Assembly: GCA_927349885.1 (NCBI GenBank)
Contig: OV651823.1
Location: forward strand, 3,906,152 to 3,970,151
Length of the DNA: 64,000 bases
From: Psylliodes chrysocephalus
Lineage: Eukaryota > Arthropoda > Insecta > Coleoptera > Chrysomelidae
Direction of reading: 5' to 3'
Positions 35,505 through 47,353 of the stretch are shown here, one piece after another. Numbering within the stretch: position 1 is the first letter of the stretch; every line of letters starts with the position of its first letter. The translations under genes were made by a program, and so were the position numbers. The notes below the pieces were generated by a model, which was not told where the DNA came from, searched no databases, and worked only from the letters and a program-made list of their open reading frames with translations.

Positions 35505-36510
35505 CTGCTGAAATTCCAAGAGTAGCGCAAGTATTATTGACATCCTTTCTCATCTGTTCAATAGCCATATTTAAAACAGGTTCAATATTTCCCTTAACCA
35601 TTTCCTCATTGCAAGTCCTCATCAAATCATCGTGTTCGGGTTCCTCCATTTTGATATCGCTTCCCAAAAATCCGAAATCAATCGGTCTAATATTAAACTT
35701 TTTTTGAAAACTGGTATCTCTCAAAGCTTCTCTTAACAGTCGATGATCTTTAGGGTTTTCTGGAACGGTTTGGGTATCTGAGTTTTTCGAGTCTTTCTCC
35801 AATAGTTCTCTAAGAGTTTGTGGTGCAGAAAACGTATTAAAGTCTTCCCCAGCTTCTTTTTTAATTTGTTTTTGTATATTAACCGAGTTGAAAAGACTTA
35901 GAACGTCTGAGTTATCGATTTGCAAGCAGAGTTGTTGATCTGATGAGTTAGAAGAATATGAAGCCGGACTTGTAGGTATAAGAAAGGATTCTTCTTTGAC
36001 AGTAAATGGAGAAAAGGTAGTAATAGAAGAATTTTCTTTCTTAATATATTGCTTTTGAAGATAATCCTCGTTGCAAGGTGAAGTAGAATACACAGAACCC
36101 GGTGAAGGAGTATAATTCGAATGTTCAGGCGAACTAGGATATAAATTATCCCTATAATTAGAAAACTGCTCGTTTGGAGATAGTAATCCTTGAGATATTG
36201 GAGAATAAGGACTTGGTACATCTAAATAAATGTTTCTGGAATACTTATTGCTTTCATCTGGTACCAACAACGTTTGAAAATCCGGTGCTAACTGTTCTAA
36301 CTCTGTTTCCTCAGAAGGAGGTGAGGGATAGAAAGATGTTATGATCTTCGGTTGGATAATCTTCTCCGTTTCGTATGACTGAGGATAAAATTGGGTTGAA
36401 GGAGAAACGGGTTGGTCACCTCCTGGCAAGAGGGATAAATCAAAGTTATCCGCGAAGTTGCTGTAATCACATGGGGGCGTAAAGCCTGCAGAAGGGACAG
36501 TTTGGGGCAT
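35505..36510 (-). CDS. Ets98B: Ets98B/PDEF-like transcription factor, N-terminal coding exon
   Basis: A long exon coding residues 1-335 counted from ATG at 36510, which lies directly behind a TTGTTTCAG acceptor. This ATG is either the start or an internal Met if the exon at 63482 is coding. The protein is Ser/Pro/Tyr-rich and probably disordered, with many proline-directed sites (PVSPS, YPSPP, VPSPYSP, LLSPN, YTPSPG). Four psi-K-x-E SUMO consensus sites are visible: IKKE 156-159, VKEE 171-174, IKKE 216-219 and IKME 286-289. The last part (PVLNMAIEQMRKDVNNTC) leads into the Pointed domain. Donor GTTAGT. It joins the next exon as GCA G|AT CCA. N-terminal regions of ETS factors usually carry regulatory activity; the role here is inferred. 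Confidence 0.93.
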
Positions 36511-36559
36511 CTGAAACAAAACAAAAAATTGTTATTGATGAAGAAAAGAGACAGTATAA

Positions 36560-37030
36560 TTAATTAGATTGTTTCAAAAACTATTTTAAGCTTACAAGCG
36601 CTTTAAACCTTATAAAGTCATCTTCAGGCAAAGAAAAATACGTAGAACAAGCTGAAATAACTTAAAACTAGGTGAAACTTAAATAACAAATATTTACAAA
36701 ATTTGTTTTGAACTCGTTCAATTCGGTTAACCTACCAGGGTGATGGTAGGAATCTAAAGGTAATAAAGGCATTTGAGATTTTTTTTCTTTTTTTTTTCTT
36801 TTTTTTTTCTCTTTTTTTCTTTTTTTAATTTTTTTCTTTTTTTTATTTTTTTTTCTTTTTTCTTTTTTTTTCTTTTTTTTTCTTATTTTTTCTTATTTTA
36901 AATTTACTTTGAGATATTATGTATAATATAATACTGGGAATTAAAATCATTGACTGCACCTGAAGATGGAAAAAATGTTTCCGAAACATATGTAGTGTTG
37001 TGCTTAAATAAAAACATGACTGAATAAACC
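36560..37030. repeat. Probable repeat with T/C-rich core and paired CTGAAGATG motifs
   Basis: A low-complexity T-rich tract with interspersed C (about 36779-36900) lies between two oppositely oriented copies of CCTGAAGATG. One is on the minus strand at about 36620-36640. The other is on the plus strand at about 36958-36984 and reads CTGAAGATGGAAA...TTTCCGAAAC. Such motifs recall hammerhead-type ends of Penelope-like elements, but no coding part is present. Confidence 0.4.
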
Positions 37031-37501
37031 TAGAAAATTTTTATTTATATAAAATCAATAATTTCTTTCGGATTGTTTAAGTAGGGAAAAAAGTAGAACT
37101 TTTCTTCCCGCATGTGAAGTTTTCGAAAGAAGACCTTGTAATATGATGTAAAATTACTTAATACAATAAGAAAGACGTTCGATCAAACAAATGACGTTCG
37201 CTAGCCACATGTAAAAACTTGAATATTTACATTAAACCAACTTTAGAGTTCTAAATATAAAACTACACTCAAATATTATTAATAAACGTACGAAATAAGT
37301 CAATTTGCCAATATAAATTTGCGAGGAATCTGTTAGGAAAACAAATACATGTTGTTTTAAGACATTTGGTGAAATTTTTTAAAATTAATTTTGTTATGAA
37401 TTTTATATTGACGCAACATATGAATACACTGCTCGTCAGATATACTGAATTTGGTTCAAAGATTCTTAATTTTTTTTTATAATCTACAATTTGACTAGAT
37501 T

Positions 37502-38008
37502 TTGAGATACAGTGCATCAAAAAGGTGGGTCGCGGTCGACATAAAAAACGCCTACCATTCGACCAACTGGGGACATCTTATTAACTCGTTAACTAACATT
37601 GGATTAACAACATACCTGACCAACTCCATCAAAAACTATCTAAAATATAGAAATGTCGTAGTAACGAAATGGCGAGTAATAAGAACCAGCGCGGGGGTCC
37701 CTCGGGGCTCGCTACTTGGACCAAATCTGTGGAATATATTGTACAACGAATTCTTAAACATCAAATATAGGTATGGTACAGAATGTATTGCCTTTGCAGA
37801 CGGCCTACTCGTACGCTTCGAAGCTGATGTTTCTGGGAAACAAAGCGGTGGAAATAATTGGAATATGGCTAAAAAAGCACGACCTTATACTAGCATCGAA
37901 TCAATCGTCCTCGGACGACCCAAACAGAGACTCATCAAATTCAGAGTAGAAAAGACAACCGTCACACTATCATACCTCGGAGAACTCATTCTAGATTCTC
38001 GTCTGTAG
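37502..38008 (+). pseudogene. R1-like non-LTR reverse transcriptase fragment
   Basis: An open stretch of 168 codons holds motif A (VAVDIKNAYHSTNWG), motif B (SAGVPRGSLLGPNLWNILYN) and a damaged catalytic motif C, FADGLL instead of FADDL. The wording VDIKNA and AGVP.GS.LGP.LWN.LY is characteristic of R1-type elements. The catalytic second Asp is lost and the rest of the element is missing, so it is inactive. It lies upstream (minus-strand sense) of the N-terminal ETS exon, in the presumed first intron. Confidence 0.85.
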
Positions 38009-38176
38009 CTTTTTATTTGATACCCATATCATGATGGTAGATAAGAAAATTTTTTTCATTTGATTTTAGTGTGATCATTTATTTTTTTTTCCTATTCTTC
38101 TCAACAAACCATTTTAATTGATACTCATATCATGGGGTGCAAAAAATAACTAGTCCGCCATTTTTGGGAGTCCGCA

Positions 38177-38177
<1 letters not shown>

Positions 38178-38261
<84 letters not shown>
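38178..38261. repeat. AAT trinucleotide microsatellite (about 28 units)
   Basis: Uninterrupted run of AAT/ATA units of about 84 bases. Confidence 0.97.
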
Positions 38262-38673
38262 TTTTATTTACTAAAATACATTATTTAAATACATTAATAA
38301 GATGAACACATTTTCTTTTTATTACACATATAAATATACAGTAGTTATTCAATGTTTACTTTAAGATAGCAAATAAAGATGAAAACACCCACAAAAGGAA
38401 GGCCTGAGCGTGGGCAATATTTTCATTTCCATTATTATCTATAAGTTTGAATTATATATTTCATTTCAAATTAATTTAAACAAGTAACATGGGACAGTAA
38501 TTAATAAAGTGTATAGTAAGTAATATAAAAAATAAAACATAAAATAATATTTTCAGCAAATTTATGAACATTTCTATCATTTTTGTTTGAGAGACTTTTA
38601 AAAGATTATCGGAATTAGAATGACGTCACTTAGCTACTCATGCATTGTCATCCAAACTTCCAAATTATATTTC

Positions 38674-38859
38674 TGCCTCGTCTCGTAAATAAGATATATT
38701 ATCGACCCCTGTATATGCTTCGATTCGACTACATAGTTGAAAGCTGGAACTATTTGATATATTCACTTCTCCGCCAATCCCCTCATCCCAACACTTTGCT
38801 TCGAAGCTTCGAAGCATATACAGGGGTCGACAATATATCTTATTTACTTCGACGAGGCA
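38674..38859. repeat. 186-bp MITE with about 45-bp inverted ends
   Basis: The ends share GTAAATAAGATATATT and TCGACCCCTGTATATGCTTC in inverted orientation. Confidence 0.88.
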
Positions 38860-39311
38860 TCATATAATTAAGATCGAACTTCACTTCAGGTAAGTTCGTT
38901 TGATCTTATAATTAATACGAGCATGTAAAATTTCAGCTCAATCGGTTGTGAATAACTGTTAAATTTAGTTGCAAGATTTGACCTATACAAACATCGCACG
39001 TTAATAAAAGCTTGTAAAAATGTTGTAGCTTTTAAAATAACGTGTTTTAAAAGTAAAAAAAGTTACATTATGTCGAGAAATAAATGATTTTAGAGTTTGA
39101 ATGTAGCTCCAATATAATATGGACTAGGAATATTGGAAGTGCCAAAGTAAAATAGAACTTTTAATAGTTAGTCTAAGCTTTCGCAATTTTTATTAAAACT
39201 ACAAAGCAATGAATGGTGTAAGTAATTAAATCAAAAACAAAATGTTCAAGTACGTAAACATCGCGAGAATTGATAAATTGCTTAAGTTTGTCTCTGAATA
39301 ACAGATAATTC

Positions 39312-39456
39312 TTGTAAAACTGTTTAACTGCGTGTGAGGTAAATTATTAATTTTGGAGGTTAGTTTTTGGAAATTGCGGTTCTTTATTAAGGCATATTCG
39401 AAAATTAACCTCCAAAATTAGTAACTCATTTCACACGTGGTCGAACATTTATACAA
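39312..39456. repeat. About 145-bp palindromic MITE
   Basis: The arms match over about 60 bases, including CGTGTGAGGTAAATTATTAA and TTTTGGAGGTTA on the left and their inverted counterparts on the right. Confidence 0.8.
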
Positions 39457-42400
39457 TAATGGTTTTTTATTCAAATATAATGTTAAATATTTTAACTCTA
39501 ATGTGTTTATATTTCTTACAATTAATTTTAACATTTTTAATTACCAATGTAACCATACTTGAAAGTTTCGTTTTAAATTTAATCACTAACAAAATTAATT
39601 TTGCTTTGTATCTTCCTTGAGATAAAAACAACTTAATAACATTTTTGAAAGCTTGGAATGACTATAAAGAGTCTTCTTTTGCATTTTTCGTTTCATCTTA
39701 TATTCCTAGTCTATCTAACTTGTCAGCAAAGCCTACCCTTTCACTTATACATATATTTATAATTACCCAGTTTTTTCATCACGCATAAATCTTGAACACG
39801 TTTCAGTATTTAAATAAATATTTTTCTTTAAATACACGCTTTACATGAGTTGGATGATAAACATGCACAATAGGGCTAACAAACGATTTGTCTACTGATT
39901 AATGTTACTTTTGTTTATAGCATATTATACATATTCCCATTATTTACGAGCGTCACATTTTGTATTGTCAATAAATAATTAATTAAAATGTTTTTATTTT
40001 CTAAATGAATAGCCTGCGGATAAACAATATTCTGATAAATAATCAAATTATTTTAAATGATCCGTTCAATTGTCTTTTGTTTCAATTAAAACACACATAA
40101 ATAAACATTGGAAATTTGGAAACCAGTAATTAGATTTTAATATTTTTAGCAAATATTTGTATATAACGGGTTAATTTAAATTAATCTAAACGAATCAAAA
40201 TTACACGATAATACTTAAACATGATGATGGTGATTCCATATAAAATAATCTAGAGATTTGAGATTCCTTAGACTAGGTAATAAAGAGAGAACGCGTAACA
40301 AGTATATCGAGCACACGTAGTATTCTGTGCCGATTATCTATTGGCCGCCATTATTTTGGTGCTAATCATTTCGGTGACACCAAAGTTTTTGTTCGTGTTT
40401 ATTTCTGATTTTTGAATTAAACGACATTTAATAATTGGTTTATTACAATGGTTTATTGTGTGGAATATCAGTGTTAAAGTTATAGCGGGAAGAAATAAGC
40501 AGATATTACGTTTTATAGGTAAATGATAAACATCAATCGTTTTCACTTTACACATTTTCTTATATTTTTCATTTTATTTAGTGTTATACAACTTGGTATT
40601 TATATATTGTACGTGTCTCACTCTAGAGTAATTCATTTTACCCACCAGGTTTGTTTATTTTATGCTTTTCATTGATATTTAAGCAATTAATCAAATAATA
40701 GTCAAAAAACTATTTGATTTAGCATAGGTACTTAAAAAATTAACTAAACCTGTCATTGTCAACTTTGTTTGACTCAAAGTTACGTCATCATTAATACAAC
40801 ACAGGATGTTTTATCAATACCAACAACCAGGAAATAATGTACAGTAATGATATTTTTTTTTTAATTCAAGTAGGTACGTTTAGAAAATGTTTGATACAGA
40901 CCTTGATGTTTATTCATCATATTAGTTAAATCCCTAAACACAAACAACTGATCAAAATATCGGAACGCACTTAGTTGCGTATACGCTCCAAATTCGTGAA
41001 TTGACTGACCCATCTCTTTTAAACTTACACAATCCGCGATGGTCCCCTCTCTTTTTAATGTTTTGCGTTTACCTTGATTTTGAACTATCTGTCTCCGCGT
41101 TGTAGACAAATCTTGAAACTAGCGGCGTCTTTTTCTAATGCGTTACGGTCAACAGAGCGTTTCTTCTCCTGTGTCGGCGTACTGGGAAATTTCGATAATA
41201 AAACCACTTACGTCATCCATTGTGTACATTTTTACGCAAATCATAGTTGTACGTATAATTAAATCATTTGCCGACAAATTTGAGATGGTGCTGTATTAAA
41301 CACGTGTTAATTTATACAGAGTGTTGCCAAATTAGCGCCAGTATTCCCACTCCCGTTATTGGTACACTTTCTCATGTTTCCAATATCTTACTCACCCGCC
41401 TGCGCTTTTAATAAAAAGTGAATGAGTAATAACAGTAATATTGACCAAATTCATATTTAATTATTAACACAGAATAGCTAATATCCATTCTGTGTCATTG
41501 GTTAGAAAAGGTTTTATTTAGAAAATTAAACTTAGAAAATCAGTTATCTATAGTAAGTTATTTTAATCAAAACAAATGATTATTGCGATCAATAACATAG
41601 AACAGATTCAGCAGTAAATTTATTCAGCTTTTTCTTATCAAACATACACAGAAACAAAATTTTGATTTGTTCTAGCTGTCTTCCCTCCAAATATATGTTT
41701 CGTCCCTTTTCATTTATCACTTTTATCACAATTTTTGTTTGGTCTACATAATTTCAATATCTATTTTCTTAGTTCTGGTTGGTACGAGGGGTCGTGTGAG
41801 ACATGTTACAATATTAATTATATTATTATTTGTGTTGTAACGTATCAAAATGAACAAAGTTGAATATAGATTTGATAGGTTTAAATAATTCAACTGTTCC
41901 TCCTTTTGATAGTGCAGTGCTATACTAAGGGCTCTAGCTCTCCCGATAAGTTTAATGTCAGGAAAAATAGTGGCAACCAGTTTTGTTTTGGAATAGTCAA
42001 AGAATTTAAATCACTGACTATTAGAATAAAATAGCACGATCACAGGAGTGTATTACGTGAGATTTATTGTCTCAGGGATTCTATGGAAATGAAAAGGTAG
42101 TTAAGGAATACCTATACCACTGGTAGGTTTCCCTTTCGTTCTACCTGATAAGAACCGGCATACTGATGTGTCAGGGATTCCCGGAATTTATCTGTGAAGT
42201 ACATCATTGTTAGATAAAGACTGATATTTTGTTGAATATTATTATTATATATTTATATCTTAGTATTTTTCTAAAACCTAATGTACGTTAATATCATGTT
42301 CTTATTTTGTAACCTGCTATTCTAGAATAAAGTTGTTCTCTGGTTTATGAGTTATTCAAAATAATTAACCAAAAACCTTTAAAATATATATAATTAGGTG

Positions 42401-43840
42401 ACGAAATGAGACGAAGCTGACGAAAGGGATTTTTTTGCTTCATGAGAATGCATCACTGCACAAGTTAAGTTTTTCAAAAGTTGCCACTGCTGAATGTGAA
42501 AGGGAAGGGAAGGATAATAAAAAACTAAAATGAAAAGACAAGTCAGCGATGGAGAACTTTACTATGAGCATAGAAAGAACAATTGGAGAGGACGTAAGGC
42601 TTATGCAGGAAGAAATATGACTGAAAAAATTGGAGGCAAAATTTGAAAATAAGATAAGGAGAAGAGGTACTACGATAACCATTCTAATTATCATAAACTA
42701 AAGTGGTGAGAGATGAGGTTAGGTTATTATAAAAAAAAGTTTTGTTATAAAATTAGAAACTTAAAATTTTAAAAAATATACAACGATTTACTTAATTGAA
42801 TCTTTACAATTCAAGCGGTCTTGATAATTTTTAAAACCAACATAGAAACGTGGGTACAAATAAAATTTGTATAATGGTGTTCCAAGTCGGTAATTAATGT
42901 GACTAACACTTCAAATGTTTGTTTGAATGTTTGATAAATGACATTTAGGCATAAGGGAAGGTCAAACAAAAAGAAGCATATCTAGTGGGTTAACAAACAT
43001 CTGATTGGATGATTTAAGAGTGAATTAGACCAAATAAACATTAAACAAAACTATGTTGTAACTGAATTTGTAAACTATAACATTTGTGAAAAATGGACTT
43101 CTTTTTTTTTCATGCCTAGTCCGGAAAAACATATAAAAAGGACCCCTCGTATGTGTTGAAATTCTGTTCTCAGTTTTCTTCAGAATCCGCTACAAAAATC
43201 ATATAGTAGTTCTTGTATTTTTATATAATTATATAAAATTGAAATATTTCCGAGAAGTTATCCAACGTTCCCAATGAGGCATGGTATTAACGAAATATTT
43301 CATAATATGATTCAGTGCGTCAGTCATTTCTAAGAAGAGAAAGTGAGTTTATGCAGAAAATATTGAGGACCTACCTTAAGACCGGTCTTAACTGTAGTTT
43401 TACTTTTTTCATTACTGCGGCATGCCTGCCACTATAATCAAACTCAAACAGGAAATTTTAGTTAGGTATATAGAGATACTTCTCGATTACACAGGATTCT
43501 TCAGAAATGACCATGTCTTTTGACGAATCTGTTGTATTTATAACCACGTTTAACTGTTTCAAGTAATTTAATTTCTTTTTGTTTATTGCTTTTTAGATAA
43601 ACAATACAGTAATTCTAGTTAAAACAATGATTAAACTAAGTATAAATAACTTTTAAATATTTTTAAATGTACAAATTAAGTTTCAAACAAATTAAATTTG
43701 TGTTAAATTTTTATTCAGCCGCTGGGTAAGCAAACATGTTCGTGAAGAATAATATGTAGAATAATTTAAAGATATGTAGCCTCTAGCTGTAACATGTCAC
43801 CATCCAGGTGTTATCATCTGTATAAAGAACTTTTCGTGTA
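39457..43840. other. Stretch without a firmly supported gene
   Basis: AT-rich non-coding sequence apart from the possible decayed coding segment at 40862-41220. A lysine/glutamate-rich plus-strand patch at about 42540-42690 reads like a coiled-coil fragment but is broken by stops. Confidence 0.4.
40862..41220 (-). pseudogene. Unrecognised coding-like segment with frameshifts
   Basis: ATG at 41220 opens MDDVSGFIIEISQYADTGEE. A second frame then reads KKRSVDRNALEKDAASF, and a third gives an 82-codon open frame (GKRKTLKREGTIADC, then SIHEFGAYTQLSAFRYFDQL). The three pieces follow one another with plausible joins, the base composition is more balanced than the surroundings, and the codons look used. 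I do not recognise the family. It may be a decayed gene or a transposon piece. Chance cannot be fully excluded. Confidence 0.35.
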
Positions 43841-44178
43841 CAAGGTGGCCAGACGAAAACGAAACATATCCATTATCAGAAACTACGTCAAAATTTTAGA
43901 CAAGTGCTTGGACTATGAAGACTGCTCGGTCTTACTTTTTAATTAATGAGAAACATCTTTTTATCATGTCATCAACTATCATGTGTCATTCTCCTCCCGT
44001 CTGTGACAATGAGTTGAATACTATGGAGATGACATGCCAAAAAAAACGACACCCCTTCCCCCTCTCTTAGTGGTCATGTCATAGTTGTCAAAGAGCTGTC
44101 GAACTTTGTTCAAATTTAAATATTTCGACGTTATTTCTATCTTAATAAGTGTTTTTTTTATTAATTTGTATAAAAATC

Positions 44179-44258
44179 ATGACTAAGTGTACCAAAATTA
44201 ATTGTAAAAACTCTTTAGTGAAAGAGCGTAAGAAAATATCTAATTTAAGTTTTCATAA
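44179..44258 (+). CDS. Small THAP-domain gene, exon 1
   Basis: ATG at 44179 gives MTKCTKINCKNS, with zinc ligands Cys4 and Cys9, continues to ISNLSFHK and ends at a GTAAGT donor. Two bases carry over and join the next exon to give Lys27. A 60-base intron follows. Upstream sequence is AT-rich. With exon 2 it forms an 82-residue protein that is almost only a THAP finger. It lies inside the TIR element at 43841-46337. Confidence 0.75.
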
Positions 44259-44318
44259 GTAAGTATAAGGAGTGTACTTAGAATTTTTTTTAGAATGCTT
44301 AACTTTTTTTTATTATAG

Positions 44319-44487
44319 GTTTCCAAAAGACCCACAATATCTCAAAATTTGGTCTAAATTTGTGGGAAAAGAGCAATTTGAGCCTAAACCGAATAGCATG
44401 TTGTGCTCTATTCACTACAAGGAAGAATTTTTTGATAAGAGTGAGTTTAGGGTCAGATTGAATTCTTCTTCAATGTTCCGACAATAA
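44319..44487 (+). CDS. Small THAP-domain gene, exon 2
   Basis: Begins after a TATTATAG acceptor and runs in frame to TAA. It supplies the rest of the THAP finger: FPKDPQYLKIW with the conserved Trp, and LCSIHY with the last Cys and His ligands. The usual closing AVPT motif is replaced by NSSSMFRQ, so the finger is slightly truncated at its C-terminus. AATAAA signals occur at about 44519. THAP domains bind DNA. Without a catalytic domain this protein could at most act as a binding factor or repressor, which is inference. Confidence 0.75.
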
Positions 44488-47353
44488 ATGAATGTTTAGT
44501 TAGTATACACTTTATTTACAATAAAACTTAAATAAATAACTTAATAAAGAACATTGGCTTGGCTAACTTTATAATAAAGACAAATAACCATATATAAACT
44601 TCCCACTTGAACAATTTTATATTTTTCAAGTATGTACAATACAGGTGTATCAAAAATTAAAGCAAAAAGACAACTCATAACAAAGTTTTAAATTTAGTAA
44701 TGTCAAGTCATCCTTGCACCCTAAAAAAGTACCGATGAAGAAATTATTCCTCCAATGCAACCAAACAGTTATTTTTAGGATAAGATTTTGTGTCAAATGT
44801 TATCCACAGCCACAGGGTTTCTTTTTAAATGGCATTACATTCAAAATTTTTAATCAAAACAATTTTCATCATGCACTTTTCTTGGAAATTCACAATGCTT
44901 TATTAGGATTAAAAACACCAGTTTCTAGAAACTTTTTCACTATAACACTAACATTACTGATCAGAAAAAGTGGTTAAAGTTTTCTTTTTATAATCACAAA
45001 TCGCAACTGAATGCCTATTTTTAAAATAAATTATCTCTATAATTCCATTTGTATAGTTGTATGCTGTGCAGCTGTGAGATTGTTGTTTATTATACATAGG
45101 TACCAATTATAGAAATCTTTAGTAAGTACTTGCTTGCAATTTTAGTAATATATGTACCTACCCTATATAATTAATTATTTCAAACATAAATAAAATCAAC
45201 AACTATTATCTGAGTCTTTTTAGTTCCGATTGGTTTTGATCATGGTTTTCTTCCATCTACTTTTAACCATAAAGTCATACCTAGCTGAATGTTTGGTCTT
45301 TTTAAACTTTTGACTGTAGCGGGTCACATTTTTAATGTATGTCATCTGCAGCAGAAAGACCTACATGTTTTACATTTAAAAGTAATTAATTGTCCTTTCT
45401 ACAAACTCGGCTGTATTTTTACTGAAATATATTTATTCACAAGTCACGTAGTGGTTTGGTTTTTGGTTTGGTAATTTGATGTCATAATTCTCCTCATTGT
45501 CAGATTTTGGCATTGGCAGCTTTGATCAAGACAAGAGAGTCCTTGAACGAAAAATCGTAGTTCGGGTTTTAGTTTTAAAGCACAAAGAGATTAACAAATC
45601 TGATGCACAGTGTTATTCGAACGTTGATTTTTGATCACACAGGTCATATATCGGACGGTTTCGGCGAAGACAGAACAATATAATAATATTAATCTTTTTT
45701 ATGGTCTTGGCATTGGCTTGGTCGGAAAACGGTTAATAAATAATAGTAAATAGTGTAGAAGTCATAATTGCGCAATGTCATCAAATTAATTTCGAATCGA
45801 TCATGTTGAAACAAATCTTAGGTAAGTAAGTCATTTAAAAGTTGTAATTCTGCATACGGAATTTAATTATATTTGAATACGACCCTGCTTAGTCAACCAT
45901 TTAAGCCACGCCCAGTGGGGTCATTTTTAATAAAACGTATCATATGCAAAACAATTGCCTCATGGCATCTCCATTAGTATTATACCTCCATGGTCTGTGA
46001 CTAACCAACACATTTTAAATAGGGAAAGTGGATGACATATGATTTAATTTAATGGAAAATATGACTATTCGTTGCGTACTTTTAATTTTAGCGCCCTCTA
46101 GCGAGATAAAAAAGTAATTAATAGTTGCAAACAGTATGATATTATATTATATGATAATAATGAACATCTTTTTTAAATTACCACAAGCCGCAACTATTCG
46201 GAAACATCCTGTATATTTAAAAAAATAGCTGCTATTCTACACACGATCAATATCCTTTTTCAGTGAATCACTATTTTTATGAAATAAATGATTATTATTA
46301 TTAATATTATAATTTTCGTTTTCGTCTGACCACGCTGTATAAATAAACATTATGCTCCCATTTTTAAAGATTAATTGGTACAAAAAATGAATAAAATTAG
46401 AGATGATCTCACGATAAGTAAATAAAACACTTGTTTCGTTGATATTTATACTACTTACTGTAGGTAGTCATATTATATATTAATCAATAGATTTTTATAA
46501 AAAAAATATAAACATTTATTTATATTTTGATTAGAGATGAATAAAGTTAGATAAAGAATAAACAATGGTAAATAATCATTTATTCTGTTTACGTTTATTC
46601 TCATTATTATTTTTTATTTCAAAAACGGTATTAAGTAGGTATATCATACAAATATTTTGACGGCCTTCTTTTAATATGTATATAGGCAGCTTTTACTTTT
46701 TATAAATAACGGTTTGAATACCATTTGATTTCTTAGAGTAGAACAGTTAAAAAAAACTACTTAGTAATACGAGACCAACATGTTAACAGTAAATTCTTGG
46801 TAACTACACTACATGTTGATTTCTAATTAAAGACTAAAATGGGCTTTAAATTCTTTTAAATTTTGGGATTAAAAATGAAGAACTGTCAGAAAAAAAACGG
46901 TAAAAAAGATTTTTGTTACATTTATATTTTCTGTATTATTGATAATAATCAATAGATAATATTGAATCAAGGAATATGCTAAACAATCGTCATTAATACA
47001 TATAGAATACGCAGACAGAGTACAACAACAGAAACAATAAAATCTTTCCTGCCTGCCTAAAATATTCGTAGCAAAAGATCAAGGAAATAAATTGTTCACG
47101 ACATTCTTCTCGAAGCAGCAGAAAGTTGCGATTACGTTATGATTTTGGGAAAACCAAGCTGGACGACCTTGAAGGTACCACTTTTATTATAATACAAATC
47201 GCCAGTTATACCTACCACGCCAACCTACAATTATTATTATTATTATTGTAGGTAACTTGGCTCATTGATTTAATAAAACTATTTGTTGTTTTTTAATTAA
47301 ACGGTGTATAAAATAGTTCATTAAAAAAACAAGACCATAGTCTAGAGAAAAAA
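44488..47353. other. Right part of the THAP element and following empty DNA
   Basis: No recognisable coding sequence in 44488-46337, although a transposase would be expected there. 46338-47353 is AT-rich with a short ATT microsatellite near 47230. Confidence 0.4.

Larger units (their letters stand above)
43841..46337 (+). mobile_element. TA-flanked TIR element carrying a THAP gene
   Basis: The ends are inverted: CAAGGTGGCCAGACGAAAAC on the left and CAGCGTGGTCAGACGAAAAC on the right, about 24 bases with three mismatches. Each is flanked outside by TA. Length is 2497 bases. The only recognisable coding content is the two-exon THAP gene near its left end. TA duplication points to a Tc1/mariner-type transposase and not to a P element, which makes 8-base duplications. 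It may therefore be a composite or a new combination. Confidence 0.6.

Noticed and set aside
35898..36221. 107-codon minus-strand frame within the N-terminal ETS exon
   Set aside because: Out-of-frame shadow of the real coding sequence, rich in Leu/Ile from TA-rich codons.
44714..44977. 87-codon frame right of the small THAP gene
   Set aside because: No motif on either strand resembles a transposase; likely untranslated sequence of the element.
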